Assembly: GCF_017094505.1 (NCBI RefSeq)
Contig: NZ_CP064787.1
Location: forward strand, 1,178,001 to 1,242,000
Reading direction: 5' to 3'
DNA from: Halapricum desulfuricans
Lineage (GTDB): Archaea > Halobacteriota > Halobacteria > Halobacteriales > Haloarculaceae
DNA: 64,000 nt
Below are positions 51,090 through 60,086 of this stretch, piece by piece. The translations under genes were made by a program, and so were the position numbers. Positions within the stretch are counted from its first letter, which is position 1, and each line of letters opens with the position of its first letter. Below the pieces are notes generated by a model. The model was given only the letters and a program-made list of their open reading frames with translations. It searched no databases and was not told the DNA's origin.

Positions 51090-53564
51090 CTAGTTTTCGC
51101 TGCTTTCGGTTTCAGCGCTGCCACCGTCGCTGGTGAGTGCCGGTTGATCAGGTGCCTCGAGGGCGGCCGCCTCCTCGACGTCGAACCGATCGAGTTCGTC
51201 GCGGAGGTTGCCGGCCTGTCTGGAGAGGTCCTCGACGCGCTCGACGGCGTCTCCGATAGTGGCCGACTGGGACTGTGTCGACGCTGCTACGTGTTCGATG
51301 TCCTCGGCGGTTCCGTCCGTGAGGTCTGCCACGCGATCGACCATCTCGGCGACCTCCTGGGTCGCCCGCGACTGGTCGTCGGTGGCGTTTTTGATTTCCT
51401 GCACGCCGGCATTCGTGTCTTCTGCGTGGTCGGCGATGTCGTCGAACGCCCGCAGGGCCTGTTCGACGGTTTCGCTTCCGTCCGCGATGCGCTCGCGCAT
51501 TTCGTGGATCTCCTCGACCGTCTCGTCGCTCCGCCGCTGGACGTCCTCGATCACGTCACGAACCTCTTCGACGGCGTCCTGTGTCTGTTCGGCCAACCCT
51601 TTCACCTCGTCCGCGACGACGGCAAACCCGTCCCCGTTTTCGCCGTCCCCCGCGCGCGCCGCCTCGATGTTGGCGTTGAGCGCGAGCATGTTCGTCTGCT
51701 CTGCGATGTCGGTGATGAACTCGACGATCTCGCCGATCTGTTCCATGCCGTCGTTCAACTCCTCGATCGCGTCGACGGCGACCTGACTCTGCTGCTGGAT
51801 CTCCGCGAGTTCGTCGAGGGCCTCGCTGGCGGCCTGCTGTCCCTGTTCGCTCGCGCGCGTGGTCCGGCTGGCGTTTTCCGCTACCTGGTCGGCCGTCGCA
51901 GCGACCTCCTCGATCGTCGCCGACAGCTGTGTGGTCTCGTCGGCGACGTCCGTGACGTGGCGCTGCTGTTCGTCGGCGTCCTGCTGGATCTGCTGGGTCG
52001 TCTCTGCGATGTCGTCGCTCGCATCACGGATATTCCGGATGTCCTGACTGGCCTGCCGGCTACGCGTGTCGACAGCGTCGGCGAACGACTGGATCTCGAC
52101 GATCGTCGACTCCCACTGCTCGAGCATCGTGTTGAACGACTCGGCGATCGAGCGCATCGCCTCGTTGTCGGCGTCGGTCGGCATTCGCCTGCTGAGGTCG
52201 CCGTCGGCACACGCCTGCATCACGGTTTCATACGCCTGTGCGCGCTGCTGGAGCTGTTGTGCCAGCTGTTCGGCCTGTTCCTTCGCGCGTTCTGCCTCGG
52301 CCTGTGCGGACTCCGCCTGCTCGCGGGCCGATTGGGCGTCGGATTTCGCCCGCTCTGCGTCCTCTATTTTTCCGACCAGCGAGTCGCGCATCGTCGCGAT
52401 CGAGTCGAACAGTTGTCCGATCTCGTCGTCCCGACCGGAGTCGATCTCGACGTCGAACTCGCCCTGTTCGACCGCGCTCGCCTCCGCCGAGAGGCGATCG
52501 ATCGCGGCCACCGTGTTCCGACCGAACACCCCGCCAACGACAAGGAGTCCGAGCAGTGCCAGCCCCGTGAACAGGTACACCCCTCGCTGGACGTCTGAGA
52601 CGAGCCCGTAGGCCTGGTCAGTCGGCGCGTGGACGACCACGACCCAGTCGCTGCCGAAATCCGGTGCGTTGCGCTCGCCGGACGGAGCGAACCCGACCAG
52701 GTGCTCGGTCTCCGGAGCGAAACCACTTTCGGGGACGTGTTCCGGACCGACAGTCGTCGAGTCGCTCACAGTTCGCGCTGCGAGTTCTCGAACGCGGCTC
52801 AGGACCGGGCTATCGTTCGGGTACTGCGTGCCGACGGCCGCTGCCTGCGGCGTGTCGTACATCACGATCGTGTCGTCGCTGTCGACGACCATCGTGTACG
52901 AATCGTCCATCTCGGCGTCGGACCCGCCCGAGAGGATCTGGTTGCCGACAGATTCGACGTCGTAGACGGCGACGAGCAGTCGGCCGTCTTCGAGTTCGCT
53001 CGTGAACGCGACGGCGTGGTACTCGCCCTCGGCGACGTACAGTTCGGACACGCCGACATCGCCGATCTCGAAATCGGGTTCGCGCGCCCAGCCGACGTCG
53101 CCGTCGTCGACGGTCTCCCCGACTTTCACGGCGCGAGACGAGTGTTCGATCGTGTTCGTCTCGGGATCGACCACCTGTACCAGCGTCAGCGCGGACCGTT
53201 CGGACACATCGGTCTGGTATGTTCTCAGGTAATCGTTGATCTCGTCGTCGCCGGCGCTCGCTTCGGGCAGGTTTCGCGCGAGCGTCCGCATCTCGATGGC
53301 ACTGCTCTCGAGCCAGTTGTCGAGCGACTGCGCGTCCGCCGTCGCGGTCGACGCGAAGTCCCGATCGACGCTCTGTTCGACCTGATCGGCCATGACGGAC
53401 GTCGCCCCGATCCCCACAATCGCGACGAGTAAGCCGATGAACAGGATCACGACACCGAACTTCGCTGCGTAATTCTTCCGGACCACTCCGGGCACGGTTC
53501 GTCTGTAAATCCCCACCCCAACTCGGCCGACACGCGCGACCAGTTGGCGTGGCCTCTCCAACAT
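51090..53564 (-). CDS. Methyl-accepting chemotaxis protein (haloarchaeal transducer)
   Basis: About 824 residues. TM1 at about 32-55, an extracellular Cache-type sensor (about 60-320), TM2 at 325-348, a HAMP (350-400) and a second HAMP-like region after an Ala/Glu/Gln coiled coil, then the signalling hairpin with tip '[19 protein letters not shown]'. It signals to CheA/CheW to control flagellar (archaellum) rotation; the ligand is unknown. ATG 53564 was chosen because an AAATATTATAA box centred near 53594 puts transcription start between the GTG at 53582 and this ATG. Confidence 0.92.
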   Translation of the reverse strand: MLERPRQLVARVGRVGVGIYRRTVPGVVRKNYAAKFGVVILFIGLLVAIVGIGATSVMADQVEQSVDRDFASTATADAQSLDNWLESSAIEMRTLARNLPEASAGDDEINDYLRTYQTDVSERSALTLVQVVDPETNTIEHSSRAVKVGETVDDGDVGWAREPDFEIGDVGVSELYVAEGEYHAVAFTSELEDGRLLVAVYDVESVGNQILSGGSDAEMDDSYTMVVDSDDTIVMYDTPQAAAVGTQYPNDSPVLSRVRELAARTVSDSTTVGPEHVPESGFAPETEHLVGFAPSGERNAPDFGSDWVVVVHAPTDQAYGLVSDVQRGVYLFTGLALLGLLVVGGVFGRNTVAAIDRLSAEASAVEQGEFDVEIDSGRDDEIGQLFDSIATMRDSLVGKIEDAERAKSDAQSAREQAESAQAEAERAKEQAEQLAQQLQQRAQAYETVMQACADGDLSRRMPTDADNEAMRSIAESFNTMLEQWESTIVEIQSFADAVDTRSRQASQDIRNIRDASDDIAETTQQIQQDADEQQRHVTDVADETTQLSATIEEVAATADQVAENASRTTRASEQGQQAASEALDELAEIQQQSQVAVDAIEELNDGMEQIGEIVEFITDIAEQTNMLALNANIEAARAGDGENGDGFAVVADEVKGLAEQTQDAVEEVRDVIEDVQRRSDETVEEIHEMRERIADGSETVEQALRAFDDIADHAEDTNAGVQEIKNATDDQSRATQEVAEMVDRVADLTDGTAEDIEHVAASTQSQSATIGDAVERVEDLSRQAGNLRDELDRFDVEEAAALEAPDQPALTSDGGSAETESSEN

Positions 53565-53588
53565 GACTAGCATTGACAACACACGTTG

Positions 53589-53601
53589 TTATAATATTTT
53601 T
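53589..53601 (-). promoter_or_regulatory. TATA box of the transducer gene
   Basis: TTATAATATTTTT (read on +) is AT-rich and about 30 bases upstream of ATG 53564. Confidence 0.55.
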
Positions 53602-53633
53602 CACGGTGAGAACCAGCACACCCCGCAGTGTCG

Positions 53634-54026
53634 TCACAGCAATTGTTCGAGCTGGCGTCTGCGGCCCTCGAGGTCGACGTGACTGTCGACAGTCGGATCA
53701 GCGGCGAGGCGGTCGACGACGAGCATCGGGTCCGCTCCAGCGCGCTCGACTGCATCGAACAACGTCGCAATTTCCGAGCGATACAGCGCGAACCGATCGA
53801 GCAGTCCGACCGCCAGTGCCATCGGAACGGCCGCGTCGGGATCTGTCGGGAACGCGTCGCTGATCCGCTGGCAGTCGGGCTGGCCTGTCGGCGGATCGGC
53901 AACGGGCCGCAGCATCAGGCAGCGCGTGCAAACTCCGACTCCGGGTTCGTCACCAGGCAACAGCTCCCGGAACCGCTCTGGCACTTCGAACGCCACGACC
54001 GGCGAGCCACACTCGGGACAGTCCAT
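53634..54026 (-). CDS. DUF6276 family protein
   Basis: A 130-residue haloarchaeal protein beginning with a zinc-ribbon pair 'MDCPECGSPVVAFEVPE' and a second pair 'GVCTRCLMLRPV', then an alpha-helical region. It matches DUF6276, whose function is unknown. ATG 54026 is the first conserved start. It lies upstream of the transducer on the same strand. Confidence 0.82.
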   Translation of the reverse strand: MDCPECGSPVVAFEVPERFRELLPGDEPGVGVCTRCLMLRPVADPPTGQPDCQRISDAFPTDPDAAVPMALAVGLLDRFALYRSEIATLFDAVERAGADPMLVVDRLAADPTVDSHVDLEGRRRQLEQLL

Positions 54027-54255
54027 ACGTGTCTCTGACAGCGTGCGCATTTCACAGTACCGGGTTCCCGCATTTCGGTTCGCGTCCGGGCCGCTCCGGA
54101 GCCAAACGCGCTCATCGAGACGACCGCGTCGAAGCACACCTCATCACCACAAAAGATTATGGACAAATCTCGCGTAGTCCAATGTGGTGCTGGGCACCGG
54201 TCTGAGGCGGCAACGTCGGTGGTCGCCAGACGCGTGTGTCCAGCGGTGATCGAAC
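54027..54255. other. Divergent intergenic region, no gene seen
   Basis: A 229-bp gap between the DUF6276 and DJ-1 starts. CACAAAAGATTATGGAC near 54148-54164 is AT-rich, but it lies too far from either start to be sure it is a promoter. Confidence 0.4.
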
Positions 54256-54783
54256 ATGAAACTCGAAGACAAACACATCGCCATGTTGGTCGGTCCCGGA
54301 TACGAGGACCTGGAGTTCTGGGCCGTCTACATGCGCATGAAAGAGGAAGGTGCACAGATCGACGTCGTCGGGACGGAAGCAGACGTCGAATACACGAGCA
54401 AGAGCGGCGGACTCACCGCCGAGACCGAGCTCGCGGCCGCAGACGTCGACCCCGACGAGGTAGACGCGGTCCTCATTCCCGGCGGCTGGGCGCCCGACAA
54501 GATCCGCCGCGACGAGTCGGTCCTCGAACTCGTCCGCGAGGCCTACGAGGACCACAAAATCGTCGGCATGATCTGTCACGCCGGGCTGGTCGGCATCTCC
54601 GCGGGTATCGTTGAGGGATCGGACGCGACTGGCTCGCGCGGCATCAAAGACGACCTCGAAAACGCCGGGGCGACCTGGGTCGACGAACCGGCGTTCCGGG
54701 ACGGCAATCTCGTCTGGGGACGCGTCGTCGCTGATATCCCGGAGTACTGTCGCGTGCTGGTGGACGCGCTGGAAAAACAATAA
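54256..54783 (+). CDS. DJ-1/PfpI family protein
   Basis: A 175-residue class I glutamine amidotransferase-like protein. Nucleophile C107 lies in 'GMICHAG' at the nucleophile elbow and E17 in 'GPGYEDLEFW' is the conserved acid. The family includes deglycases/chaperones and intracellular proteases; the two cannot be told apart here. It ends at 'EKQ' before the convergent atpD gene. Confidence 0.92.
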   Translation: MKLEDKHIAMLVGPGYEDLEFWAVYMRMKEEGAQIDVVGTEADVEYTSKSGGLTAETELAAADVDPDEVDAVLIPGGWAPDKIRRDESVLELVREAYEDHKIVGMICHAGLVGISAGIVEGSDATGSRGIKDDLENAGATWVDEPAFRDGNLVWGRVVADIPEYCRVLVDALEKQ

Positions 54784-54845
54784 CCGGTCGATAGCCGCGA
54801 TCGGCCAACAGCGCCGGACCGATCGTCGACCGGGGACCGAACGGG

Positions 54846-55526
54846 TCAGTCGTCGGACGTGACAGATTCGGCTTTGGCGGCCTCGCGTTCGGCGCGCTCT
54901 TCGGCCTCTTTCTTGTCTTTGATCTTTTTCATCCGGAAGATCTCTTCGCGTTCCTGCTCTTCGAGCTTCTGCTCTATGTACTCCTTGTTCGATCGGAGTT
55001 CGGGCAGGAGCTTGAACTCCAGGGCGTTGACGCGGCGTTTGGTCGTCTCGATCTCGTCGAGCAGTTCCTTCATCGCGGTCTCGACCTCGGCGGCGAGGAT
55101 GATCTGTTCGAGCAGTTCCTCGTAGGCCTCGGCCGCGGCGTCGATCCGGCCGGACGTTCCGAGCACGCCGTACCCGCGCTGGTCGAGCGTCTTGCGGACG
55201 CGCGTCGACTCGATCTGGGGCACGACCACGCCCATAATGTTCTTCGACTGGGTCGTGATCTCGGGATGCTCTTTGAGGGCGGCCGCCGCCCCCCGGACGG
55301 CGATGTCACCGTCCATCGCCCGGGCCATGTCCAGTCGCTGCTGGGCCGTCTCGTAGGTATCTTCCAGGTCTGAGCGGACGTCCTGTGCCTGATCCAGGAT
55401 GTCCATGAACTCCATGATGAGGCCGTCGCGTTTCTTCTCGAGGGTGTCGTGCCCCCGCTCGGAAAGCTCGATCCGGTCCTCGATCGCCATGAGGTTCTTC
55501 CGGGTCGGTTTGACGTCCGTGGCCAT
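54846..55526 (-). CDS. atpD: A-type ATP synthase subunit D
   Basis: A 226-residue protein, mostly two long helices, matching subunit D. It begins '[36 protein letters not shown]' (as [12 protein letters not shown] and [14 protein letters not shown]) and ends with a charged, Lys/Glu-rich tail. It forms the central shaft that couples proton flow to ATP synthesis. The other ATP synthase genes are outside the window; only this subunit is here. Confidence 0.95.
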   Translation of the reverse strand: MATDVKPTRKNLMAIEDRIELSERGHDTLEKKRDGLIMEFMDILDQAQDVRSDLEDTYETAQQRLDMARAMDGDIAVRGAAAALKEHPEITTQSKNIMGVVVPQIESTRVRKTLDQRGYGVLGTSGRIDAAAEAYEELLEQIILAAEVETAMKELLDEIETTKRRVNALEFKLLPELRSNKEYIEQKLEEQEREEIFRMKKIKDKKEAEERAEREAAKAESVTSDD

Positions 55527-55619
55527 TTGCGCGCTAGTTCCGGCTACGGTGACTTACACCTTTCCACTTCCTCGACCACTGCGCCCGTGGACGATCCACG
55601 CTGTCGGTGGCCGATCCGG

Positions 55620-56210
55620 TCACTGCCGGCCGCGAACGCGCGTCTGGACGTGCTCGGGGAAACACTCCTCGACCGTCTCCCGTCCGTACTCCTCGGCGAT
55701 GACGGCCCGGATCTCCGTCTCGTAGTCGGCCTTCGGAACCGTCTCGCTCGGTCCGGACTCCACCTCGAGGTGCGTCTCGACGAGTCGATCGACCGCCCCG
55801 CGACCGAAGCCCGTAAGCGGCGAGAGGTAGTCGATCCCGTGTCTGTCTTCCAGGCTCTGGGCGAACGCCCGCGGGATCGTCGGCACCCGGTCGTCCCGGC
55901 GCGTCCCGTCAGCGACGGCGTCGTACTCCAGCGCGGCGACCCGCTCCAGCGCGTGTTCGTGGATCGCCTGAATGCCGTTTCGCGGAAATCCGTCGGCAAC
56001 GACCCGCTCCGCGGCTTCGCGGACGACGCGCTCTTCGAGCCCCACTCGTTCGAACGGCAAGCCGACGGCTTCGGCCGCCTCGCGAGCGTGGACGGTGCTG
56101 TCGGCGAGGCCGGCAGTCGCACAGACCAGTGTCACGTCGTAAAACGGCTCCAGGAGCAACGCCGTCAGCGTCGAGTCCTTGCCTCCGCTGAAACAGACGG
56201 CTGCGTCCAT
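55620..56210 (-). CDS. PP-loop ATP pyrophosphatase-like protein
   Basis: A 196-residue protein with the PP-loop 'CFSGGKDSTLTALLL' (residues 6-20) that binds ATP and adenylates a substrate, as in asparagine synthases, ThiI/TtcA and diphthamide ligase. Later blocks 'VADGTRRDDRVPTIPRAFAQSL' (as VADGTRRDDRVP) and 'YLSPLTGFGRGAVDRLVE' fit a haloarchaeal group of unknown substrate. It is separated from the PDCD5 gene by one base, so the two are cotranscribed. Confidence 0.85.
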   Translation of the reverse strand: MDAAVCFSGGKDSTLTALLLEPFYDVTLVCATAGLADSTVHAREAAEAVGLPFERVGLEERVVREAAERVVADGFPRNGIQAIHEHALERVAALEYDAVADGTRRDDRVPTIPRAFAQSLEDRHGIDYLSPLTGFGRGAVDRLVETHLEVESGPSETVPKADYETEIRAVIAEEYGRETVEECFPEHVQTRVRGRQ

Positions 56211-56211
56211 C

Positions 56212-56565
56212 TCACCGGTGGCGTATGTTGAAGCTCTTCGAATCCGGCGTGAGCTGTTTGAGCAGGTCCCGCATCTGGTCTTCGTCGATCTGCTCGCCGC
56301 CCAGTCGGCCGCTCTGGGCCAGCGCGACGATCTGCTGTTCGACCTGCTCGGCGATGTCCGGCTTGGACATCTTGACCGTGTTCAGCCGCTTTCGTGCCCC
56401 GTCGGTGAGGTGCTGGCGAAGGACGGCCTTGCGCTGGGCCTCAGCCTGCTCCTGTGCCGCCTGCCGGGCCTCGTCATCGCCGCCCCCTTCGGCCTGATCG
56501 CGCAACTGTTCCATCTTTTCCTGGCGAAGCTTCTCGAGTTCGTCGTCGCTTGGCTCGCCACTCAT
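56212..56565 (-). CDS. PDCD5-family DNA-binding protein
   Basis: A 117-residue protein whose whole length matches the PDCD5/TFAR19 family: an acidic/Gln-rich N-terminal helix ('[11 protein letters not shown]'), then '[24 protein letters not shown]' (as [14 protein letters not shown]) and '[16 protein letters not shown]'. It binds double-stranded DNA in archaea. In many haloarchaea it follows the ribosomal S19e gene; that gene is not at this position here. Confidence 0.92.
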   Translation of the reverse strand: MSGEPSDDELEKLRQEKMEQLRDQAEGGGDDEARQAAQEQAEAQRKAVLRQHLTDGARKRLNTVKMSKPDIAEQVEQQIVALAQSGRLGGEQIDEDQMRDLLKQLTPDSKSFNIRHR

Positions 56566-56719
56566 TGTATTCGTGGGTAGGATTTCGGCACTCGAAAGTC
56601 TTTCCCAAGAAAGCCCTCGGCGGGTGCTGGCGCACCCGCCTCGCCCTTTTCATGTCCGCCAGGCCCGCCCTGCGGTACCGCGCCGATCGGCGCGGCATCC
56701 GCCCGGGTTACGCCGACGC

Positions 56720-56727
56720 TTTTTTTT
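56720..56727 (+). terminator. T8 run after GC-rich hairpins
   Basis: Eight T's follow palindromes on the + strand, the form of a terminator, although no gene is read in that direction upstream. Confidence 0.4.
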
Positions 56728-57176
56728 CAGTCGCGGCCGCCGTGGCCGCGACCGGGCCGCTCCGCGGCTGCATCGCGCCACTTGCCGCGGCAGCACCGCT
56801 ACCGCGCCCCGTCCCTCCCCGGACGCGCGGATGAGACCGCGCGTCGGCATCCTGACCAGCCGGTAGAAGGCTGTGGCAGTGGCAGGTCGTGGTGCCGTCG
56901 GTTGGCGTGCATGGTTCATCGCTGTCTTCAGAGGAAGGAGTCGTCGACGAAGCCGATGGAGCCGATTCTCGACCCGGATCGATAATCGTCACGACGAGGT
57001 GCGAAACAGATGGTTTGCGGCTGTTTCGAGCTGTCACGCCGAAGCGCCTACAGCCAGTCTGCGCGGTATCGTCGCCGGGCGTGTCGTCCGCTGAAAGGTC
57101 ATGTCTCCGAGCGACAGTTGACTGTCACTACCCATTGTTGTGAGTGGCTCGACGTCGCTCACGACGCCGACAGTTT

Positions 57177-57203
57177 CATATATCGAAATACAGTTTATCA
57201 GTT
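57177..57203 (-). repeat. AT-rich 26-nt motif, copy A
   Basis: Read on the minus strand it is AACTGATAAACTGTATTT then CGATATATG. Copies B (60141-60168) and C (61182-61209) share most positions, with a near-palindromic TGTATWTCGNTATAT core. Confidence 0.65.
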
Positions 57204-57269
57204 CTGAAACGAACAACCTGTGCGACGCGGACTGGTAGCATTCCAATCATGTCTCTCGCGGGGTAGACT

Positions 57270-57292
57270 GACGGTCTAACAGGCAGACCGTC
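57270..57292. repeat. Inverted repeat with 7-bp spacer, att-like
   Basis: GACGGTCT-N7-AGACCGTC: two perfect 8-bp arms around a 7-bp spacer, 120 bases past the recombinase stop. This is the layout of a tyrosine recombinase core site. A weaker outer GGGTA/TACCC pair extends it. Confidence 0.45.
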
Positions 57293-57342
57293 TATTACCC
57301 GGATGATCGCTCCTATCGACCGCGGCTGACTGGAGAACTCTT

Positions 57343-57410
57343 CGTGACTGCTGTCCCGATGTACCGCTACGATCGCCCGCCGTCGAGCGACCCCGTCACT
57401 GACAGTCCAC
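57343..57410. repeat. Decayed palindromic 3'-end element
   Basis: CGTGACTGCTGTCCCGATGT opens as in the element at 47846 and ends near CCACGTCAG before the recombinase stop, but the arms no longer pair well. Confidence 0.35.
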
Positions 57411-57411
57411 G

Positions 57412-58449
57412 TCAGAACAGCTGATAGATGTGGCGTTCGTACACCTCGCGGACGCGTGACCCCCAGTCGTGAGTGTACGTGTCGATGATGTCCTGGGCGA
57501 CGTCACCACGGAGGTACTTGACGATCCCTCGATCGCCGGTCCGATCACGCAGGTGCGTTGTGAAGAAATGCCGGAAATAGTGGGGCGTCACGTTGTCGGC
57601 CGCGCCAGCGCCGTCGTGATACCAGCCGACATCGCGGGCGTGAGCTTCGACAGTGTGATGGACCATGTCGGTAGTGACCCGCCGGCCCCAGTTGTCGCTC
57701 GTGCCGGTAAAGAGCGGCTTCGCGTCGGAGACCGGATCCGGGCGAACGGCGAGCCACCGAATCAGGACCTCGCGCAGTTCGGGATCGACCGGAACGACGG
57801 TGTCGCGCTGGCGCTTGTTCGAGGCACGACGGTGCTCGCCGTTGGTCTGTGAGCCACGTGACGGCGTTGCAGACACGTACAGTGAGTTGGGCCGCCCGTC
57901 TAACTGCGGACGGACAGTCACACCGTCCCGGGGATCGTCGACGAGATTGAGATCGCGCTGATCCAGATTACAGAGCTCGCCGGCCCGGATCCCGGTCTTC
58001 AGTAGCGTGACGACGATCGCTCGATCGAGCGGGTGGGTGAGGCGATCGACGAACGAGCGCATCTCCGGGACCGAGATCTCGCGTCGCTGTGGGTCCGTGT
58101 CGATCGACTCGTCGATCTCTTCGACGACGAGTGCCATCGGGTTCGATTCGAAGGCGCCGACCTGAGTCATATACCCGTAGAACCGATGGAGATACGAGGC
58201 GTAGGTCGCGACGGTGCTCTCGGCGACAGTCCCACGGAGCCCGTGAATGTACGCCATACAGTCCCGATGTGATGCCTCTCCGAGTGTCTGTCCCGTCGTC
58301 GAGCGGCCCGAGTCGTCTGTCAGGAACGCCTCGAAATCCCGGAGTACGCGCTCGTAGGCGGCCTGTGTCCGCTCGCTTTTGCCCTGATAGGCGATGTCTT
58401 GCAGGAAGTACGCGATCGGGTCTTCCTGCGGATCGTCAGTTCGGCTCAT
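57412..58449 (-). CDS. Tyrosine recombinase/integrase (XerC/D-like)
   Basis: A 345-residue site-specific recombinase. The N-terminal SAM-like core-binding domain (10-115) is followed by the catalytic domain with R155 ('TGIRAGELCNL'), H290 and R293 ('TPHYFRHFFTTHL'), H/W position H299-H300 region, and nucleophile Y325 ('DTYTHDW'). All active-site residues appear intact, so the enzyme could be active. It overlaps its DUF5805 partner by 4 bases (ATGA). An att-like inverted repeat lies beyond its stop. Confidence 0.9.
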   Translation of the reverse strand: MSRTDDPQEDPIAYFLQDIAYQGKSERTQAAYERVLRDFEAFLTDDSGRSTTGQTLGEASHRDCMAYIHGLRGTVAESTVATYASYLHRFYGYMTQVGAFESNPMALVVEEIDESIDTDPQRREISVPEMRSFVDRLTHPLDRAIVVTLLKTGIRAGELCNLDQRDLNLVDDPRDGVTVRPQLDGRPNSLYVSATPSRGSQTNGEHRRASNKRQRDTVVPVDPELREVLIRWLAVRPDPVSDAKPLFTGTSDNWGRRVTTDMVHHTVEAHARDVGWYHDGAGAADNVTPHYFRHFFTTHLRDRTGDRGIVKYLRGDVAQDIIDTYTHDWGSRVREVYERHIYQLF

Positions 58450-58844
58450 GAGTCGACGAGCGTGTATCCACCGTTGCGACCGCTGTAGCGGACGACGTTT
58501 CGGTCCTGGAGGTCGGCCAGCGTCTCCTCGAGCCGGTCCTCGATATTGTCGGTGATCTCCGCCAGCAGTTCGTCCCAACTGTGGTACTCGCCTGCTGTCA
58601 GCACGGATTCGACGCGCTCTTCTAGCTCGCTGTCGGTCGTCTCTGTCGTCGGGGGGGTGTCTGAGGACTGTTCGTCGTCTGTCTCACCTTCGAGAAACCC
58701 ACGACGACCGGCCTGGACCATCGTCCGAACGAACTCGCTTTGGCTCATACCGAGTTCGTCAGCGTCGTCTTGCCACTCGTCTTTCTGGTACGCTGGAATG
58801 TAGGTCTTGACTGTCACACGCGACTCGTCTCTCTGTTCCGGCAT
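58446..58844 (-). CDS. DUF5805 family protein, partner of the recombinase
   Basis: A 132-residue haloarchaeal protein. The N-terminal half ('VTVKTYIPAYQKDEWQDDADELGMSQSEFVRTMVQAGRR', as VTVKTYIPAYQKDEW and SQSEFVRTMVQAGRR) looks like a ribbon-helix-helix DNA-binding module, and the C-terminal half ('LEETLADLQDRNVVRYSGRNGGYTLV', as DLQDRNVVRYSGRNGG) a winged helix. It is translated with the integrase. DUF5805 genes often sit with integrases in this group. It may regulate or assist recombination; phased repeats lie upstream. Confidence 0.85.
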   Translation of the reverse strand: MPEQRDESRVTVKTYIPAYQKDEWQDDADELGMSQSEFVRTMVQAGRRGFLEGETDDEQSSDTPPTTETTDSELEERVESVLTAGEYHSWDELLAEITDNIEDRLEETLADLQDRNVVRYSGRNGGYTLVDS

Positions 58845-58881
58845 ACGCGTGCCGTGAATCCCCTGCTACATCAGTGTATCC

Positions 58882-58993
58882 CTATATCTGAGGATAAGGC
58901 CAGTTATTTGTGTCTCTCGTCCCCTATTTGCCGGCCATCGACGGGCTATTTCTCCGTCTCGACTCGGACGGGGCCGATATAGTCCCATATTTG
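58882..58993. repeat. Phased CTATTTG-like repeats upstream of DUF5805 gene
   Basis: CTATATCTG, TTATTTG, CTATTTG, CTATTTC and CATATTTG end at 58890, 58910, 58930, 58952 and 58993, i.e. spacings of 20, 20, 22 and 41 (about two turns each, one missing). The first may also be the TATA box. Confidence 0.5.
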
Positions 58994-59041
58994 AGCCTAA
59001 ACAAATTCTTCTTCTCAGAGGAGCGCTGCTCGCCATCTATC

Positions 59042-59123
59042 TCCGGCCGAAAACCGGAAAGTCGCTTCGAGGGTGATCTCCCCGGGTGAACCCCTGGGGA
59101 AAGGCCCCGGAAACCGGGCTTTT
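59042..59123 (+). ncRNA. Candidate small RNA: three stem-loops ending in T's
   Basis: Successive hairpins: TCCGG/CCGGA (59042-59058), CCCCGGG pairing with CCCCTGGGG (59080-59099) and AAAGGCCCCGG with CCGGGCTTTT (59100-59123). An AT-rich CCATATTTG stands about 50 bases before. The pattern would suit a short RNA with a terminator, but no known family matches, so this is only a proposal. Confidence 0.3.
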
Positions 59124-59195
59124 CGTTGTCGGCCGTGTTCGGACCAGACCATACGACTGGTCGCTGGCAAGGAGCGATCGCACCCACCGTGGGCG

Positions 59196-60047
59196 TCAAG
59201 AACGGTCCGCCGATCGCCGTTCGATCGCGAGCGATCCCGAGAGTTCCTGCGGGGACGCGGGTGCGACCGCCACACCGGCCTCGGCGAGTCGGGCGACCAC
59301 GCGTTCGGCGTAGTCCGTCCGCGTGGCGAGGATGTCGGTATCGGCAGGCTCAACTACCCAGTAGCGGATCGTCAATCGGACGGACGAGTCGTCGAGTTGC
59401 GTCACGTGGAGAGCCGGGGCGGGCTTCGAGAGGACCCGGTCGTCCTCGTCGGCGACCCCTCTGAGCACGGTCCGAATCTCGTCGAAGTTCGCCTCGTAGG
59501 CGACGCTTATCGGCTCTTCAATCCGGTATCGGACGCCGTCATACGGATGGGTCACCTGTTTCGTCGAGAGGTCGTTGTTCGGGATCGTCACGATCTCGTT
59601 GTTTGGCGTTCGCACTTTGGTCGTCCGGAGCCCGATCCCGATCACAGTCCCGCCCCGGTCGTTCCAGCGCACGAAGTCCCCGACGTTGAAATTGCGATCG
59701 AGAACGAGGAACAGCCCGCTGACGAGGTTGCTGATGACGTCTTGGCTGGCGACGCCGATCGCCAGGGTAGCCGCCGCGACGACGATAGCCGAGCCCGAGA
59801 GGTACCGCCCCAGGCCCGCAGCGGTAACTGCAATAGGGAACGCGAGAACCGCAAAAAACACGCGTGTATAGAGGTCGACTGCGTTCTCCAGCGTCGGGTT
59901 GTTCTCGTTTCGCCGGTGAACGATCCGTACGACCGGGGGCACGAAGAGTACGCGGCCCGCTGCGTAGACGGCCAGATACGCGACGACGAACAATCCAACG
60001 TTGACGAGCAGGGGCCGATACTGTTCGACGAGCGTCTCGAGTGCCAT
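59196..60047 (-). CDS. Small-conductance mechanosensitive channel (MscS family)
   Basis: A 283-residue channel with three N-terminal helices (about 10-30, 55-80 and 85-110), the pore helix 'LAIGVASQDVISNLVSGLFLV', and the beta domain motif 'RNFNVGDFVRW' and 'TPNNEIVTIPNN'. MscS opens under membrane tension to release osmolytes. ATG 60047 was chosen; a longer reading adds basic residues before the first helix, and AAGATTAAC 29 bases upstream fits as TATA. Confidence 0.94.
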   Translation of the reverse strand: MALETLVEQYRPLLVNVGLFVVAYLAVYAAGRVLFVPPVVRIVHRRNENNPTLENAVDLYTRVFFAVLAFPIAVTAAGLGRYLSGSAIVVAAATLAIGVASQDVISNLVSGLFLVLDRNFNVGDFVRWNDRGGTVIGIGLRTTKVRTPNNEIVTIPNNDLSTKQVTHPYDGVRYRIEEPISVAYEANFDEIRTVLRGVADEDDRVLSKPAPALHVTQLDDSSVRLTIRYWVVEPADTDILATRTDYAERVVARLAEAGVAVAPASPQELSGSLAIERRSADRS

Positions 60048-60086
60048 GCGGCCAGCACGTCCGCGCCGTTCGTTAATCTTCGCCAC

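Larger units (their letters stand above)
56566..57411. other. 846-bp noncoding region with dense stem-loops and AT-rich motif
   Basis: Perfect hairpins: GGCGGGTG/CACCCGCC at 56619-56640, an 18-bp palindrome at 56678-56695, TCGCGGCC/GGCCGCGA at 56731-56751, and GACGCGCGG/CCGCGCGTC at 56822-56845, with T8 at 56720-56727. Further on are a 26-nt AT-rich motif (57177-57203), an att-like inverted repeat (57270-57292) and a decayed palindromic element. Short open frames here look like chance. Confidence 0.55.
58845..59195. other. 351-bp region with phased AT-rich repeats and stem-loops
   Basis: Holds the promoter of the DUF5805-integrase pair. It also holds CTATTTG-like heptads at about 20-bp spacing (58882-58993) and a run of three hairpins ending in T's (59042-59123). 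No coding potential was seen. Confidence 0.5.

Noticed and set aside
56650-56919. Arg-rich minus-strand frame in the hairpin block
   Set aside because: Composition follows the GC-rich palindromes; no domain and no RBS.
57034-57246. Small minus-strand frame containing 'ELINCISIYET'
   Set aside because: The similar 'QLMNCISLYR' near 61182 is the same DNA motif translated in the same frame; the shared signal is the repeat, not a protein.
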